A DNA stretch of 41,755 nucleotides. It comes from Alphaproteobacteria bacterium. GTDB taxonomy: Bacteria > Pseudomonadota > Alphaproteobacteria > Rhodobacterales > Rhodobacteraceae. Shown here in pieces: positions 16,079 to 24,455 of the stretch. A model generated the notes under the pieces. The model did no database searches and was not told the origin of the DNA. It worked only from the letters and a program-made list of their open reading frames with translations. The stretch spans positions 1 to 41,755 of the forward strand of contig JAUIDE010000030.1 of the NCBI GenBank assembly GCA_030429105.1. Reading direction: 5' to 3'. Made by a program: the position numbers and the translations under genes. Numbering within the stretch: position 1 is the first letter of the stretch; each line of letters opens with the position of its first letter.

Positions 16079-16683
16079 ACGACGCCTCCGCCTCCCTCAT
16101 CCTCGCATCGACCTCCGCCACCCGTGCGGAGATGCTCGCCCGCGCCGGGATCGTCGTCGCCTGCGTCCCGCCCCGCGTCGACGAGGAGGAGGCGAAGGCC
16201 TCCCTCCGCGCCGCTGGCGCGACCCCCCGCGACCAGGCCGACGCGCTGGCCGAGATGAAGGCGCGCCGCGTCTCCGCCCGCGCGCCGGGCGCCCTCGTCA
16301 TCGGGGCGGACCAGGTTCTGGACCTTGACGGGGAGGCGTTCGACAAGCCGGGGAGCCGCGAGGAAGCGCGTGCCCAGCTCCTCCGCCTCCGCGGCGCCCG
16401 CCATCATCTCTTCAGCGCCGCCGTCGTCGCGCGGGACGGCGCGCCGATCTGGCGCCATGTCGCCCGCGCCACGCTCACCATGCGAACGTTTTCGGAGGCG
16501 TTTCTCGACCGCTACCTTGATGAGGAAGGCGAGGCGGTCTTCACCACCGTCGGCGGCTACCGGGTCGAGGCGCGCGGCGTGCAGCTCTTCTCGCGGATCG
16601 AGGGCGACTGGTTCGCGATCCTCGGCCTGCCGCTCCTCGAACTCGCCGCCTGGTTGCGCGTGACCGGGGCGCTGGAGGAATGA
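16075..16683 (+). CDS. maf: Maf-family nucleoside triphosphate pyrophosphatase
   Basis: This 202-residue protein belongs to the Maf/HAM1-like house-cleaning pyrophosphatases, which hydrolyse non-canonical or modified nucleotides. Typical marks are 'LILASTSATRAEMLARAG' at residues 9-26 (the S-x-S-x-R loop), 'VIGADQVLDLDG' and 'FDKPGSREEARAQL', and 'TTVGGYRVEARGVQLFSRIEGDW' in two parts toward the end. It begins within the last codons of ppsR and ends in an ATGA overlap with aroE. Which nucleotide it prefers (dTTP/UTP or 7-methyl-GTP type) cannot be read with confidence. Confidence 0.92.
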   Translation: MNDASASLILASTSATRAEMLARAGIVVACVPPRVDEEEAKASLRAAGATPRDQADALAEMKARRVSARAPGALVIGADQVLDLDGEAFDKPGSREEARAQLLRLRGARHHLFSAAVVARDGAPIWRHVARATLTMRTFSEAFLDRYLDEEGEAVFTTVGGYRVEARGVQLFSRIEGDWFAILGLPLLELAAWLRVTGALEE

Positions 16684-17510
16684 GCGGGCCGCGTCTCCGC
16701 GCCGGCGTCATGGGCTGGCCCATCGCGCATTCCAAATCCCCGCGCCTCCACGGCTTCTGGCTTCGCCGCTACGGGATCGACGGCGCCTACGCTCCGGTCC
16801 CCGTCCCGCCCGGAGCCTTCGAGGAGGAACTCCGCCGGCTGATCGACGAGGGCTGGCGCGGCGCCAACGTCACCATCCCGCACAAGGAGGCGGCGCTCGC
16901 CGCGGCGGACGAGGCGACGCCCCGCGCCCGGGCCATCGGCGCCGCGAACACGCTGGTCTTCGGCCCCGGCGGCCTGATCCTCGCCGACAATACGGACGCT
17001 TTCGGGTTTCTGGAAAACCTGAAAGATCGGGCGCCGGCCTGGCGGCCCGACCGGCCCGCCCTCGTCCTCGGAGCCGGCGGCGCCGCGCGCGCGGTGATCC
17101 ACGCCCTGCTCGAGGCCGGGGCGCCGGAAATCCGCCTCGCGAACCGCACTCTCGCGCGCGCGGAAGCGCTGGCCGCCGCCTTCGGCCCCCGCATTCGGGT
17201 CCTCCCCTTCGCGGAAGCGGGGGCGCATCTCGCCGGCGCCGGCCTCATCGTCAACACGACGAGCCTCGGCATGAAGGATGCGCCGCCCCTCGACCTCGAC
17301 CTCGCCGGCGCCGAGCCGGACGCGCTGGCGACCGACATCGTCTACACTCCGCTCGTCACGCCCTTTCTCGCCGCCGCCGCCGCCCGCAATCTCGCCGTTG
17401 TGGACGGTCTCGGGATGCTGCTCCACCAGGCCCGCCCCGGATTCGCCGCCTGGTTCGGCGTGGAGCCCGAGGTTGACGACGCGCTCCGCGCGGTGATGCT
17501 CGAACCATGA
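16680..17510 (+). CDS. aroE: shikimate dehydrogenase AroE
   Basis: AroE reduces 3-dehydroshikimate with NADPH in the pathway to aromatic amino acids. The 276-residue protein has 'VMGWPIAHSKSPRLHGFW' (residues 10-27) for substrate binding, 'NVTIPHKEAAL' with the catalytic lysine, the NADP loop GAGGAARA, the 'NRT' specificity turn, 'NTTSLGM', and 'DGLGMLLHQA' near the C-terminus. All are in the expected order. It is translationally coupled to maf before it and to coaE after it (4-base overlaps). Confidence 0.96.
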   Translation: MSGPRLRAGVMGWPIAHSKSPRLHGFWLRRYGIDGAYAPVPVPPGAFEEELRRLIDEGWRGANVTIPHKEAALAAADEATPRARAIGAANTLVFGPGGLILADNTDAFGFLENLKDRAPAWRPDRPALVLGAGGAARAVIHALLEAGAPEIRLANRTLARAEALAAAFGPRIRVLPFAEAGAHLAGAGLIVNTTSLGMKDAPPLDLDLAGAEPDALATDIVYTPLVTPFLAAAAARNLAVVDGLGMLLHQARPGFAAWFGVEPEVDDALRAVMLEP

Positions 17511-18109
17511 TCTCCATCGGCCTCACCGGCTCCATCGGCATGGGAAAATCCACGACCGCCGCGCTCTTCCGGGAGGAGGGCGCGACGGTCTGGGACGCCG
17601 ACGAGGCCGTGCGGCGCCTCTACGCCCCGGGCGGGGCCGCCGTCGCCGCCATCGCCGCGCTGGCCCCCGGCGCCATAGTGGAAGGCGCCGTAGATCGGAC
17701 GCGCCTCCGGGAGGCGATCCTCGCCGATCCCGGCCTCCTCAAGCGCGTCGAGGCCGCCGTTCATCCGCTCGTCGCGGCCGACCGGGCGGCGGCGCGGGCG
17801 CAGGCGGAAGCGGAAGGCGCGCGCGTCGCCGTCTTCGACATTCCCCTCCTCTTCGAGACGGGCGGCGAAGGCGCCTTCGACCTTGTCGTCGTCGTCTCCG
17901 CCCCGGAGCCCATGCAGCGCGCCCGCGTCCTCGCCCGTCCGGGGATGACCGAAGCCGCCTTCGAGGCGATTCTCGCAAAGCAGACCCCCGATGCGGAAAA
18001 GCGCCGCCGCGCCGATGTCGTGATCGACACGGGCGCCGGGATCGAGGAAGCCCGCGCGTCCGTCAGGGCGCTGATGCGGCGGCTGGAGCAGGAGGGCGGC
18101 GATGCGTGA
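17507..18109 (+). CDS. coaE: dephospho-CoA kinase CoaE
   Basis: CoaE carries out the last step of coenzyme A synthesis, phosphorylating the ribose 3'-hydroxyl of dephospho-CoA. The 200-residue protein begins '[15 protein letters not shown]' with the P-loop at residues 8-15, followed by '[12 protein letters not shown]' and '[13 protein letters not shown]', the substrate-binding motifs of the family. Length is typical. It overlaps aroE by 4 bases and dnaQ by 8; coaE next to dnaQ near the origin is widespread in alphaproteobacteria. Confidence 0.96.
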   Translation: MISIGLTGSIGMGKSTTAALFREEGATVWDADEAVRRLYAPGGAAVAAIAALAPGAIVEGAVDRTRLREAILADPGLLKRVEAAVHPLVAADRAAARAQAEAEGARVAVFDIPLLFETGGEGAFDLVVVVSAPEPMQRARVLARPGMTEAAFEAILAKQTPDAEKRRRADVVIDTGAGIEEARASVRALMRRLEQEGGDA

Positions 18110-18800
18110 GATCGTGATGGATACGGAGACCACCGGGCTCGACCCGGCCGAAGGCCACCGGATCGTCGAGATCGGCGCGGTCGAGCTTCTCAACCATCTG
18201 CCGACGGGCCGGGTCTACCACCAGTACATCAACCCCGAGCGGGACATGCCGGCGGAGGCCTTCGCCGTCCACGGCCTCTCGGCGGAGCGCCTCGCACGCG
18301 AACCCGTCTTCGCGGCGGTCGCGGAGGCGTTCCTCGCCTTCATCGGCGACGCGCCGCTCATCATCCACAACGCCGCCTTCGACATGAAGTTCCTGAACGC
18401 GGAGCTTTCCGCCCTCGGCCTCCCCGCCCTGCCGGCGGATCGGGCGGTGGACACGCTCGCCATCGCCCGGCGGCGCTTCCCCGGCTCGCCCGCCGGGCTC
18501 GACGCGCTCTGCCGCCGCTTCGGCGTGGACAATTCCGCGCGGGAGAAGCACGGCGCGCTGCTCGACAGCGAGCTTCTGGCGGAGGTCTATCTCGAACTGA
18601 TCGGCGGGCGGCAGCCGGATCTCGTCGCCGCCCTCACGCCCGCCGCCCGGCCCGAGAGGGCCTCCGCGGCTCCTGCGGCGGAAGGGTGGCGGCCCGGCCC
18701 CCGGCCCGCCCCGCTGCCGTCCAGATTGACGAAGGCGGACCTTGCCCGCCACGAGGCCTTCGTCGCCACGCTCGGCGAAGGCGCGCTCTGGCGGCGCTGA
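18102..18800 (+). CDS. dnaQ: DNA polymerase III epsilon subunit (3'-5' proofreading exonuclease)
   Basis: A 232-residue proofreading exonuclease of the replicative polymerase. The three exonuclease motifs are visible: Exo I D7-T-E9, Exo II H89-N-x-x-F-D94, and Exo III H150-x4-D155. These are the acidic metal ligands and the general-base histidine of the DnaQ family. A proline/alanine-rich linker (about residues 180-205) leads to a short C-terminal helix that would reach the alpha subunit. It is the last gene of the ppsR operon and converges with secB, 3 bases stop to stop. Confidence 0.95.
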   Translation: MREIVMDTETTGLDPAEGHRIVEIGAVELLNHLPTGRVYHQYINPERDMPAEAFAVHGLSAERLAREPVFAAVAEAFLAFIGDAPLIIHNAAFDMKFLNAELSALGLPALPADRAVDTLAIARRRFPGSPAGLDALCRRFGVDNSAREKHGALLDSELLAEVYLELIGGRQPDLVAALTPAARPERASAAPAAEGWRPGPRPAPLPSRLTKADLARHEAFVATLGEGALWRR

Positions 18801-18803
18801 GCC

Positions 18804-19310
18804 TCAGGCGTTCCCGGCCGTCTCCGCCTTCGCCGCTTCGGCCGCGCGCCGGCGCTCGATCTCGGCCCGATAGAGCGCGGCGAAATCCACGAGGTCGAGC
18901 ATGAGCGGCGGATAGCCGCCGTCCCGCGTCAGGTCGGCGACGATTCGCCGCGCGAACGGGAAGAGGAGCCGCGGGCATTCGATCAGGAGATAGGGATGAA
19001 CCTGCGCCTCCGGCACGCCCGTCAGCTCGAAGAGGCCGGCATATTCGACCTCGACGACGAACATCGTCTCCTCGCCGGCCCGCGCCGTGCCCGTGACCTT
19101 GAGGATGACCTCATAGAGCGAGGCGGAGCGCTTCTTGGCGTCGAGATTCACCGCGACCTGGATCTCGGGCTTCACGTCCATCCGCCCGTCGCCGCTCCGC
19201 ACGGCGATGTTCTCGAAAGAGGCGTCGCGCACATATTGCGCCTTGATGGAAACCCGCGGCGTCGCCGCGCCGTCCTGAACCGCGCCCGCGCCCTTGTCCG
19301 CTTCCGCCAT
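18804..19310 (-). CDS. secB: protein-export chaperone SecB
   Basis: SecB keeps precursor proteins unfolded and hands them to SecA for export. The 168-residue protein has the conserved 'YVRDASFENI' (residues 26-35), 'LEVILKVT'-like strand (YEVILKVTG), and 'CPRLLFPFARRIVADLTRDGG' in the second half, which forms the dimer/tetramer core. The ATG at 19308-19310 follows a GGGGGA stretch. The frame is open further upstream through fxsA, but that is only GC-driven. It lies downstream of fxsA on the same strand, 89 bases away; a 6-bp stem at 19335-19352 in that gap lacks a T-run. Confidence 0.95.
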   Translation of the reverse strand: MAEADKGAGAVQDGAATPRVSIKAQYVRDASFENIAVRSGDGRMDVKPEIQVAVNLDAKKRSASLYEVILKVTGTARAGEETMFVVEVEYAGLFELTGVPEAQVHPYLLIECPRLLFPFARRIVADLTRDGGYPPLMLDLVDFAALYRAEIERRRAAEAAKAETAGNA

Positions 19311-19399
19311 GAAATCCCCCAAAATCCGTTTCCCGGCCCGAAACCACGGGCCTTTCCCCGGTTGCGCTAGCACGACGGTCCCATCGGAGCAATCGTGGG

Positions 19400-19882
19400 T
19401 CAGCCGTCCCGCGGCCCCGGCGGGCGGGTCCAGCCGCTCTCGCCGCGCGGCTCCGCCTCGTCGATCACCTCGTATTCCGCCGAGATCGGCGCCTCCCGCC
19501 GCGCCGCACCTCCCGCCCGATGCGCCGCCGACCGCGCGGCGAGGCGCGGCCCGGCCCAGGCGATGACCGCATGTCTGACGGGCGGCAGCAGGAAGAGAAG
19601 CCCCAGCGCATCTGTGAAGAACCCGGGCGTCAGCATCAGCGCGCCGGCGAAAAGGATCATCGCCCCTTCCGCGAGCGGCCCGCGCGGGTCCTCGCCCCGG
19701 TCCATCGCGTCGCGCATTCTCATCATCGCCGCGAAGCCTTGCGCGCGCATCAGCCCGGCGCCGAGCGCCGCCGTGACGAGGATCAGCGCCAGCGTCGGCC
19801 AGAGCCCGAGCGCCCCCCCGATCTCGATAAAAAGCCCGATCTCGATCAGCGGAACGAGAATGAGGGCGGCGAGTAGCCACAT
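19400..19882 (-). CDS. fxsA: FxsA family inner-membrane protein
   Basis: From the ATG at 19880-19882, preceded by AGGAGG, this is a 160-residue membrane protein with hydrophobic segments at about 2-20, 25-45 and 72-103. The pattern 'PLIEIGLFIEIGGALG' and 'LMLTPGFFTDALGLLFLLP' is the FxsA signature. In E. coli the protein reduces exclusion of phage T7 by the F plasmid; its normal role is not known. The C-terminal tail after residue 110 is charged and cytoplasmic-looking. Its place beside secB and the Tim44-like gene is usual in alphaproteobacteria. Confidence 0.9.
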   Translation of the reverse strand: MWLLAALILVPLIEIGLFIEIGGALGLWPTLALILVTAALGAGLMRAQGFAAMMRMRDAMDRGEDPRGPLAEGAMILFAGALMLTPGFFTDALGLLFLLPPVRHAVIAWAGPRLAARSAAHRAGGAARREAPISAEYEVIDEAEPRGESGWTRPPGPRDG

Positions 19883-19931
19883 GCAGCCTCCTGACAGGAC
19901 GCTCCTTCGCCGCGCGCCCGGGGCGGCGACG

Positions 19932-19960
19932 TGGACAGGGGCGGCCCTCGCCCTTAAATA
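19932..19960 (+). promoter_or_regulatory. candidate promoter of the timA-mltA-smr operon
   Basis: TGGACA (5 of 6 to the -35 consensus), 17 bases, then TAAATA as a weak -10, in the fxsA/timA divergent spacer. The start point would be near 19967, about 43 bases before the ATG at 20010. It is the only AT-richer spot in the spacer. Confidence 0.4.
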
Positions 19961-20009
19961 GGGGAGGAATGCGGCCCGCGCCAACCCGGCCGCCACAGGA
20001 GACCACCCC

Positions 20010-20657
20010 ATGGGCGACGGCCTGCTCACGCTTCTCATCCTCGCGGGGATCACCGTGTTCCTCGTGATGAGGCTGAAGAACGTGCTGGGCACCAAGACCG
20101 GGCTGGAGAAGAAGCCCGAACCGGTGTTCGGGGAGCGTTCGGCGGCCCGCCCCGCCCCTGCGCTGGAGGAGAAGGCGGAGCCCGAACCCATCGCGTCTAA
20201 CGATCCTCTGTCGGAGACCTGGGCGGCGATGCGCGAGGTCGAGCCGGATTTCTCGCCCCGCGACTTCACCGAGGGCGCGAAGCGCGCCTACGAGATGCTG
20301 CTGATGGCCTTCGAGAACGGCGACAAGAAGACCCTCGAAGCCTACCTCTCCCCCGACGTCTATCGCGACTTCGCCGCCGCCATCGACCAGCGCGCGGATG
20401 AGGGCCTGACGGTCGACGCCCGCTTCGTCGGCGTCCGCGAGGCGAGGATCGTCGCCGCCCGCTTCGACGAGGAGGAGCAGATCGCCGAGATCGACATGCG
20501 CTTCGTCGGCGAACTCGTCACTGTGGTTCGCGACGCCGAGCACCGAATCGTCGAGGGCGATCCGAACGAGATACGGCGCGAGACGGACCAGTGGACCTTC
20601 GGCCGCCGCCTCGGCGCGCCGGATCCGAACTGGCTCCTCATCGCCACGGGGGAATGA
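20010..20657 (+). CDS. timA: Tim44/TimA-like inner-membrane protein
   Basis: This 215-residue protein has one N-terminal membrane anchor (about residues 5-22), a charged proline-rich linker, and a C-terminal Tim44-like domain (about 75-215) with 'DFSPRDFTEGAKRAYEMLLMAF' in two parts and 'WTFGR' near the end. Alphaproteobacterial TimA proteins are the bacterial relatives of mitochondrial Tim44, but their role in the bacterium is not settled. An AGGAG precedes the ATG. mltA starts in the last codon (ATGA overlap). The gene is divergent from fxsA. The symbol follows the family name used in Caulobacter. Confidence 0.88.
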   Translation: MGDGLLTLLILAGITVFLVMRLKNVLGTKTGLEKKPEPVFGERSAARPAPALEEKAEPEPIASNDPLSETWAAMREVEPDFSPRDFTEGAKRAYEMLLMAFENGDKKTLEAYLSPDVYRDFAAAIDQRADEGLTVDARFVGVREARIVAARFDEEEQIAEIDMRFVGELVTVVRDAEHRIVEGDPNEIRRETDQWTFGRRLGAPDPNWLLIATGE

Positions 20658-21682
20658 GCCTGCGGCCGGACCGGCGGACGCTGCTCGCGGGGCTCGCCGC
20701 CTTGGCCGCCCTCCCCGCCGCAGCCGCGCCGCGCCGCCTCTCCTTCGCGGACCTTCCCGGCTGGGCGGAAGCCGATCACGAGGCGGCGCTTCGCGCCTTC
20801 CGCGCGTCCCTCGGCAGGGCCCGCCCCACCGGCGCCGTGCGCGGCGAGGACTGGGCGGAGATCGCGGCGGCCCTTCCGCCCGGCGGCGGAGCCGCCCGCG
20901 CGGCGTTCGAGGCGCTCTTCGTCCCCGTCGCCCTCGCTTCCGACGCGCTCTTCACCGCCTATTACGAGCCGGAGATCGCCGGCGCGCGGGCGCCCGATTC
21001 GCGCCACCGCCACCCGATCCGCCGAAAGCCCACCGATGCGGCGCTGCTCGCCTTCACCCGGGGGGAGATCGCGGCGGGGAAGCTGGACGGGCGCGGGCTT
21101 GAACTCATCTGGCTGGCCGATCCGGTCGAGGCGTTCTTCCTCCACATCCAGGGCTCGGGTCGCATCCGCCTGCCGGATGGCGGCCTCGTCCGTGTCGGCT
21201 TCGCAGGGCGCAACGCGCATCCCTACCGCTCCATTGGCCAGGCCCTCGCACGCCGCGGCCTGAAGGAGGAGGCCGCCTCCGCCGGCGGGATCCGGCGCTG
21301 GCTCCGCGCCAATCCCGCCCGCGCGCAGGCGCTGATGAACGAGAACCCGTCCTACATCTTCTTCGAGGAGCGGCCCGGCCTCGCCGAGCATGAAGGCCCG
21401 GTCGGCGCCCTCGGCGTGCCGCTCACCGCGATGGTGAGCGCCGCGGTCGACCCCGCGCTCCAGCCGCTCGGCGCCCCGCTCTGGGTCGAGGCTGCGGTGG
21501 AGGGCTTCGCGGGGCGGCTCATGGTGGCGCAGGATGTAGGCGCGGCGATCAAGGGGCCGGGCCGCGCCGATCTCTTCATCGGCGCGGGGCCGGAGGCGGG
21601 CCGCCGGGCGGGCCGCATCAAGGCGCCGGGCCGGCTCGTCACGCTCCTGCCGCGCGGGGCGGCGCGGCGGATCGGCGCATGA
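20654..21682 (+). CDS. mltA: membrane-bound lytic murein transglycosylase A
   Basis: MltA cleaves glycan strands of peptidoglycan to give 1,6-anhydro ends. The 342-residue protein begins with a probable Tat-type signal (R7-R8-T-L-L-A-G, then a hydrophobic stretch to about residue 25). The MltA domain follows, with 'FTAYYEPEIAGAR', and then a 3D domain carrying the catalytic aspartate in 'AQDVGAAIKGPGRADLF'. No lipobox cysteine is visible, so unlike E. coli MltA it may be soluble in the periplasm. The ATG overlaps the timA stop; the frame upstream runs only inside timA. smr overlaps its end by 4 bases. Confidence 0.93.
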   Translation: MSLRPDRRTLLAGLAALAALPAAAAPRRLSFADLPGWAEADHEAALRAFRASLGRARPTGAVRGEDWAEIAAALPPGGGAARAAFEALFVPVALASDALFTAYYEPEIAGARAPDSRHRHPIRRKPTDAALLAFTRGEIAAGKLDGRGLELIWLADPVEAFFLHIQGSGRIRLPDGGLVRVGFAGRNAHPYRSIGQALARRGLKEEAASAGGIRRWLRANPARAQALMNENPSYIFFEERPGLAEHEGPVGALGVPLTAMVSAAVDPALQPLGAPLWVEAAVEGFAGRLMVAQDVGAAIKGPGRADLFIGAGPEAGRRAGRIKAPGRLVTLLPRGAARRIGA

Positions 21683-22254
21683 GCCGCCGCGGCCGCCGGC
21701 CCACGGCGGAGGAACGCGCGCTCTGGGATATGGTCGCCGGCGCCTGGAACCGAAGGGCGGAAACCGCGCCGCCCCCCGCCCCGCCGAAGCCGGTGAGCGT
21801 GCCGCGCCCCGCCGCCGCTTCCGGGGAGCCGGCCGAGACCCCGCGCCTCGCCCCGGTCATCCTTCGCCCCGCGGGCCGCGCGGAGCCGCCCGTCTCCCTG
21901 CCCCGGCCCCGCCCCGCCCCGCCGAGCGGGCTCGACCGCGCCACCGAAACGCGGCTCCGCAAGGGCCGGCGCGCGCCCGACGCGCGGATCGACCTCCACG
22001 GGATGACCGCCCTCGCCGCCCATCGCGCGCTCGCCGCCTTCCTGTTCGAGAGCCGCGCGGCCGGGCGCCGCTGCGTACTCGTCATCACCGGCAAGGGCGG
22101 CTTCGGCGAGGGCGCGCCGGGCGTCCTCCGCCGCGAGACGCCGTTCTGGCTGGAGACGCCGCCGCTTTCGGAGATCGTCGTGAACGTCACGCCCGCCCAT
22201 CCGCGCCATGGCGGCGGCGGCGCGCTCTACGTCTATCTCAAGCGGGCGCGCTGA
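21679..22254 (+). CDS. Smr (MutS2-type) domain protein
   Basis: A 191-residue protein whose first 95 residues are a disordered proline/arginine/alanine-rich tail and whose C-terminal part is a Smr domain: 'RIDLHGMTALAAHRAL' (103-118) and 'ITGKGGFGEGAPGVLR' (136-151). Smr domains bind and often nick nucleic acids; the D-L-H-G and T-G-K-G motifs are the expected ones. The single-domain alphaproteobacterial forms have no assigned function. It is the last gene of the timA-mltA operon. Its 3' end overlaps pyrD on the opposite strand by 17 bases. Confidence 0.9.
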   Translation: MSRRGRRPTAEERALWDMVAGAWNRRAETAPPPAPPKPVSVPRPAAASGEPAETPRLAPVILRPAGRAEPPVSLPRPRPAPPSGLDRATETRLRKGRRAPDARIDLHGMTALAAHRALAAFLFESRAAGRRCVLVITGKGGFGEGAPGVLRRETPFWLETPPLSEIVVNVTPAHPRHGGGGALYVYLKRAR

Positions 22255-23263
22255 GCGCCCCTTCCCGCATCCGCGCCGCCAGCCCCCGATTGATCTCCGC
22301 CCCAAGCGAAGGGCCGGCATAGACCATCGCGGTGTAGAGCTGCACCGCCGAGGCCCCGGCCTCCAGCCGTTCGGCGACGTCCTCCGCGCTCCCGATCCCG
22401 CCGACCCCGATCAGCGGCAACGCGCCCCCCGTCTCGATCCGGAGCCGGCGGAGCACATGCAGCGCCTTCGCCTTCAGCGGCGCGCCGGAAAGCCCGCCCG
22501 CCTCCCGCGCATGGGGGGAGCGGAGCCCCTCACGCGAAAGCGTCGTGTTCGTCGCCACGATCCCGTCGATCCCCCCCGCCATCGCCGCAGCCGCGAGCGC
22601 GCCGATCTCCCCGTCCGTCAGGTCCGGCGCGATCTTGAGGAGAAGCGGAAAGCGCGGCGCGCCGAGCGCCTCCCGCGCCTCCGCCGCGCGGGCGAGCAGG
22701 GCGGAAAGCGCCGCCGGCCCCTGCAAGTCCCGCAGCTTTTCGGTGTTGGGGGAGGAGACGTTGAGCGTCATCGCGCCGACGAGCCCGTGCAGCCCGCGCA
22801 TCACCGCGACATAATCCCCCGCCCGGTCCTCGCTCTCCTTGTTCGCGCCGAGATTGGCCCAGAGCCGCGCCCGCTCCCCCCGGAAGGCCCGGAGCCGCGT
22901 GGCGACCGCCTCCAGCCCCTCGTTGTTGAAGCCGAACCGGTTGATCGCCGCCCGGTCCTCGGAGAGCCGGAAAAGCCGCGGGCGCGGATTGCCCGCCTGC
23001 GGGCGCGGCGTCACCGCCCCGATCTCGACGAAGCCGAAGCCAGCGCGCAGCATCGCCTCCGGCGCGACTGCGTTCTTGTCGAACCCTGCGGCGACGCCGA
23101 CCGGAGAGGGCAGCCGAAGCCCGAAAAGCGTCGTGGAAAGGATCGGGTCCGGCTCATGGCGCGGCCCGAGGCCCAGCCGCAGCGCCGCGAGCGCCAGCCC
23201 GTGCGCCCGCTCCGGGTCGAGCCGCCGCAGCGCGGCGAGGGCGGCGCGCTCCGCGAGGCTCAC
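22238..23263 (-). CDS. pyrD: dihydroorotate dehydrogenase (quinone), class 2
   Basis: PyrD oxidises dihydroorotate to orotate in pyrimidine synthesis, passing electrons to membrane quinone. The start is a GTG that overlaps the DUF952 stop (GTGA), giving 341 residues, normal for class 2. Marks are 'GVAAGFDKNAVAPEAM' (56-71), 'VEIGAVTPRPQAGNPRPRLF', and 'LNVSSPNTEKLRDLQ' with the catalytic serine at about 171 that defines class 2. An N-terminal helical extension (1-40) fits the membrane-binding part. The upstream open frame is inside the DUF952 gene. Its end overlaps the Smr gene. Confidence 0.95.
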   Translation of the reverse strand: MSLAERAALAALRRLDPERAHGLALAALRLGLGPRHEPDPILSTTLFGLRLPSPVGVAAGFDKNAVAPEAMLRAGFGFVEIGAVTPRPQAGNPRPRLFRLSEDRAAINRFGFNNEGLEAVATRLRAFRGERARLWANLGANKESEDRAGDYVAVMRGLHGLVGAMTLNVSSPNTEKLRDLQGPAALSALLARAAEAREALGAPRFPLLLKIAPDLTDGEIGALAAAAMAGGIDGIVATNTTLSREGLRSPHAREAGGLSGAPLKAKALHVLRRLRIETGGALPLIGVGGIGSAEDVAERLEAGASAVQLYTAMVYAGPSLGAEINRGLAARMREGALSAPA

Positions 23264-23598
23264 GTCATGGCCGGAAAGACATGCGCCCCGGAGGCCGAGA
23301 GCGGCAGCGGCTTCGCCCACAGAACCTGCTCGCGACCGAGCGGCGCATAGAGATGCGGAAAGAGCGCCCCGCCGCGCGAAGGCTCCCATTTCAAGGCGTC
23401 GCCCAAGCCCTCCGCCTCCACGGCGACGAGCACGAGCCCCTCCCGCCCGGCGAAATGCCTCGCCGCCGTTTCCGGCGCCTGTTCTGCGGTCGAGAAATGG
23501 ATGAAGCCGTCCGCGAGGTCCACCGGCGCGCCCGTGGTCGCCCCGTCCCGCTCCAGCGCGGCCCATTCCTCCGCGGCGAATATCTTGAAGATCAGCAT
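23260..23598 (-). CDS. DUF952 family protein
   Basis: A 112-residue protein that opens 'IFKIFAAEEWAALERDG' and has 'DGFIHFSTAEQAPETAARHFAG' in two parts and 'LKWEPSRGGALFPHLYAPL', all typical of DUF952, which is distantly related to ADP-ribose-type binding folds by report. The function of the family is unknown. It is translationally coupled to pyrD (4-base overlap), a pairing common in Rhodobacterales, though no mechanistic link is evident. The ATG at 23596-23598 was chosen because the family begins right there. Confidence 0.9.
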   Translation of the reverse strand: MLIFKIFAAEEWAALERDGATTGAPVDLADGFIHFSTAEQAPETAARHFAGREGLVLVAVEAEGLGDALKWEPSRGGALFPHLYAPLGREQVLWAKPLPLSASGAHVFPAMT

Positions 23599-23647
23599 GA
23601 ACCCTGCTTCCGTCCCCCCGCGCGGAAGGTCAAGGAGGGGCGTCGCA

Positions 23648-24451
23648 ATGCCGGGAAAAATCACCGTCGCCGGCTGCGGCCGCATGGGCCTGCCGATGCT
23701 CCGCGCGCTCCGCGCCGCCGGGTTCGACGCGCGCGGCTTCGACATCCGCCCGGCCTCCACCCTCGGCGCCGCGCCGGAGGAGATGATCGGCGCGGAGGCC
23801 ATGCTGGCGGAGACGGAGATTCTCTTCAGCATCGTGCGGGACGCGGCGGAGACGGAGGCGCTGCTTTTCGCCGATCAGCGTGCGCTCTCCGCCCCGCGCC
23901 TCCGCACGCTCATCGTCTCCTCCACCCTCTCGCCGCGCCTTCTGCCGGACATCGCGGCGCGCGCCCCCGCGGGCCTCGCCCTCGTCGATGCGCCGATGTC
24001 GGGCGCCCAGGTCGCGGCGGAGGAGCGGCGCCTTTCCTTCATGCTGGGCGGGGAGGCGGAGGCGCTCGCCCGCCTCCGCCCGCTCTTCGAGGCGATGGGG
24101 CGTAACATCCATGTCATGGGCGGTTTCGGCGCCGGGATGACGGCGAAGGTCCTCAACAATTACGTCGCCGGCGCCGCGGTGGCCGCGACGCGGCAGGCCC
24201 TCGAATGGGCGGATGCGGCGGGAATGGACCGGGCGCGCCTCCTCGCCCTGATGCACGATTCCTCCGGTCAGACCTGGTTCGGCTCGAATTTCGACCGTAT
24301 CGAGTTCTCGCGGGACGGATATTCGACGGACAACACGATCGGCATCCTGCAGAAGGACGTCGCCGCCGCGCTGGACGGGGCCGGCGCGCCGGACGATGCG
24401 GTGGGCGTCGCCGTGATCGCCCGGCTGCGCCGCCTCCACCCCCTCGGGTGA
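23648..24451 (+). CDS. NAD(P)-dependent beta-hydroxyacid dehydrogenase (3-hydroxyisobutyrate dehydrogenase family)
   Basis: From the ATG at 23648, preceded by AGGAGG, this 267-residue enzyme has the nucleotide loop AGCGRMGLPM (8-17), the substrate loop 'DAPMSGAQVAAEERRLSFML' (114-133) and the catalytic lysine K167 in 'GAGMTAKVLNN'. That order is typical of 3-hydroxyisobutyrate, tartronate semialdehyde and glyoxylate reductases. It is a little shorter than most members (about 290), with a compressed C-terminal domain. The substrate is not predictable. It is divergent from the DUF952 gene and converges with the MarR gene; a link to the adjacent catabolic genes is possible but unproven. Confidence 0.85.
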   Translation: MPGKITVAGCGRMGLPMLRALRAAGFDARGFDIRPASTLGAAPEEMIGAEAMLAETEILFSIVRDAAETEALLFADQRALSAPRLRTLIVSSTLSPRLLPDIAARAPAGLALVDAPMSGAQVAAEERRLSFMLGGEAEALARLRPLFEAMGRNIHVMGGFGAGMTAKVLNNYVAGAAVAATRQALEWADAAGMDRARLLALMHDSSGQTWFGSNFDRIEFSRDGYSTDNTIGILQKDVAAALDGAGAPDDAVGVAVIARLRRLHPLG

Positions 24452-24455
24452 GCCC

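Noticed and set aside
19335-19352. Stem GGCCCG-N6-CGGGCC between fxsA and secB as a terminator
   Set aside because: No T-run follows on the minus strand, so it does not look like an intrinsic terminator; it may be chance in GC-rich DNA.
18804-20543. One long minus-strand frame spanning secB and antisense of the Tim44-like gene
   Set aside because: Only the last 168 codons are SecB; the upstream part is the out-of-frame shadow of fxsA and the antisense of timA.
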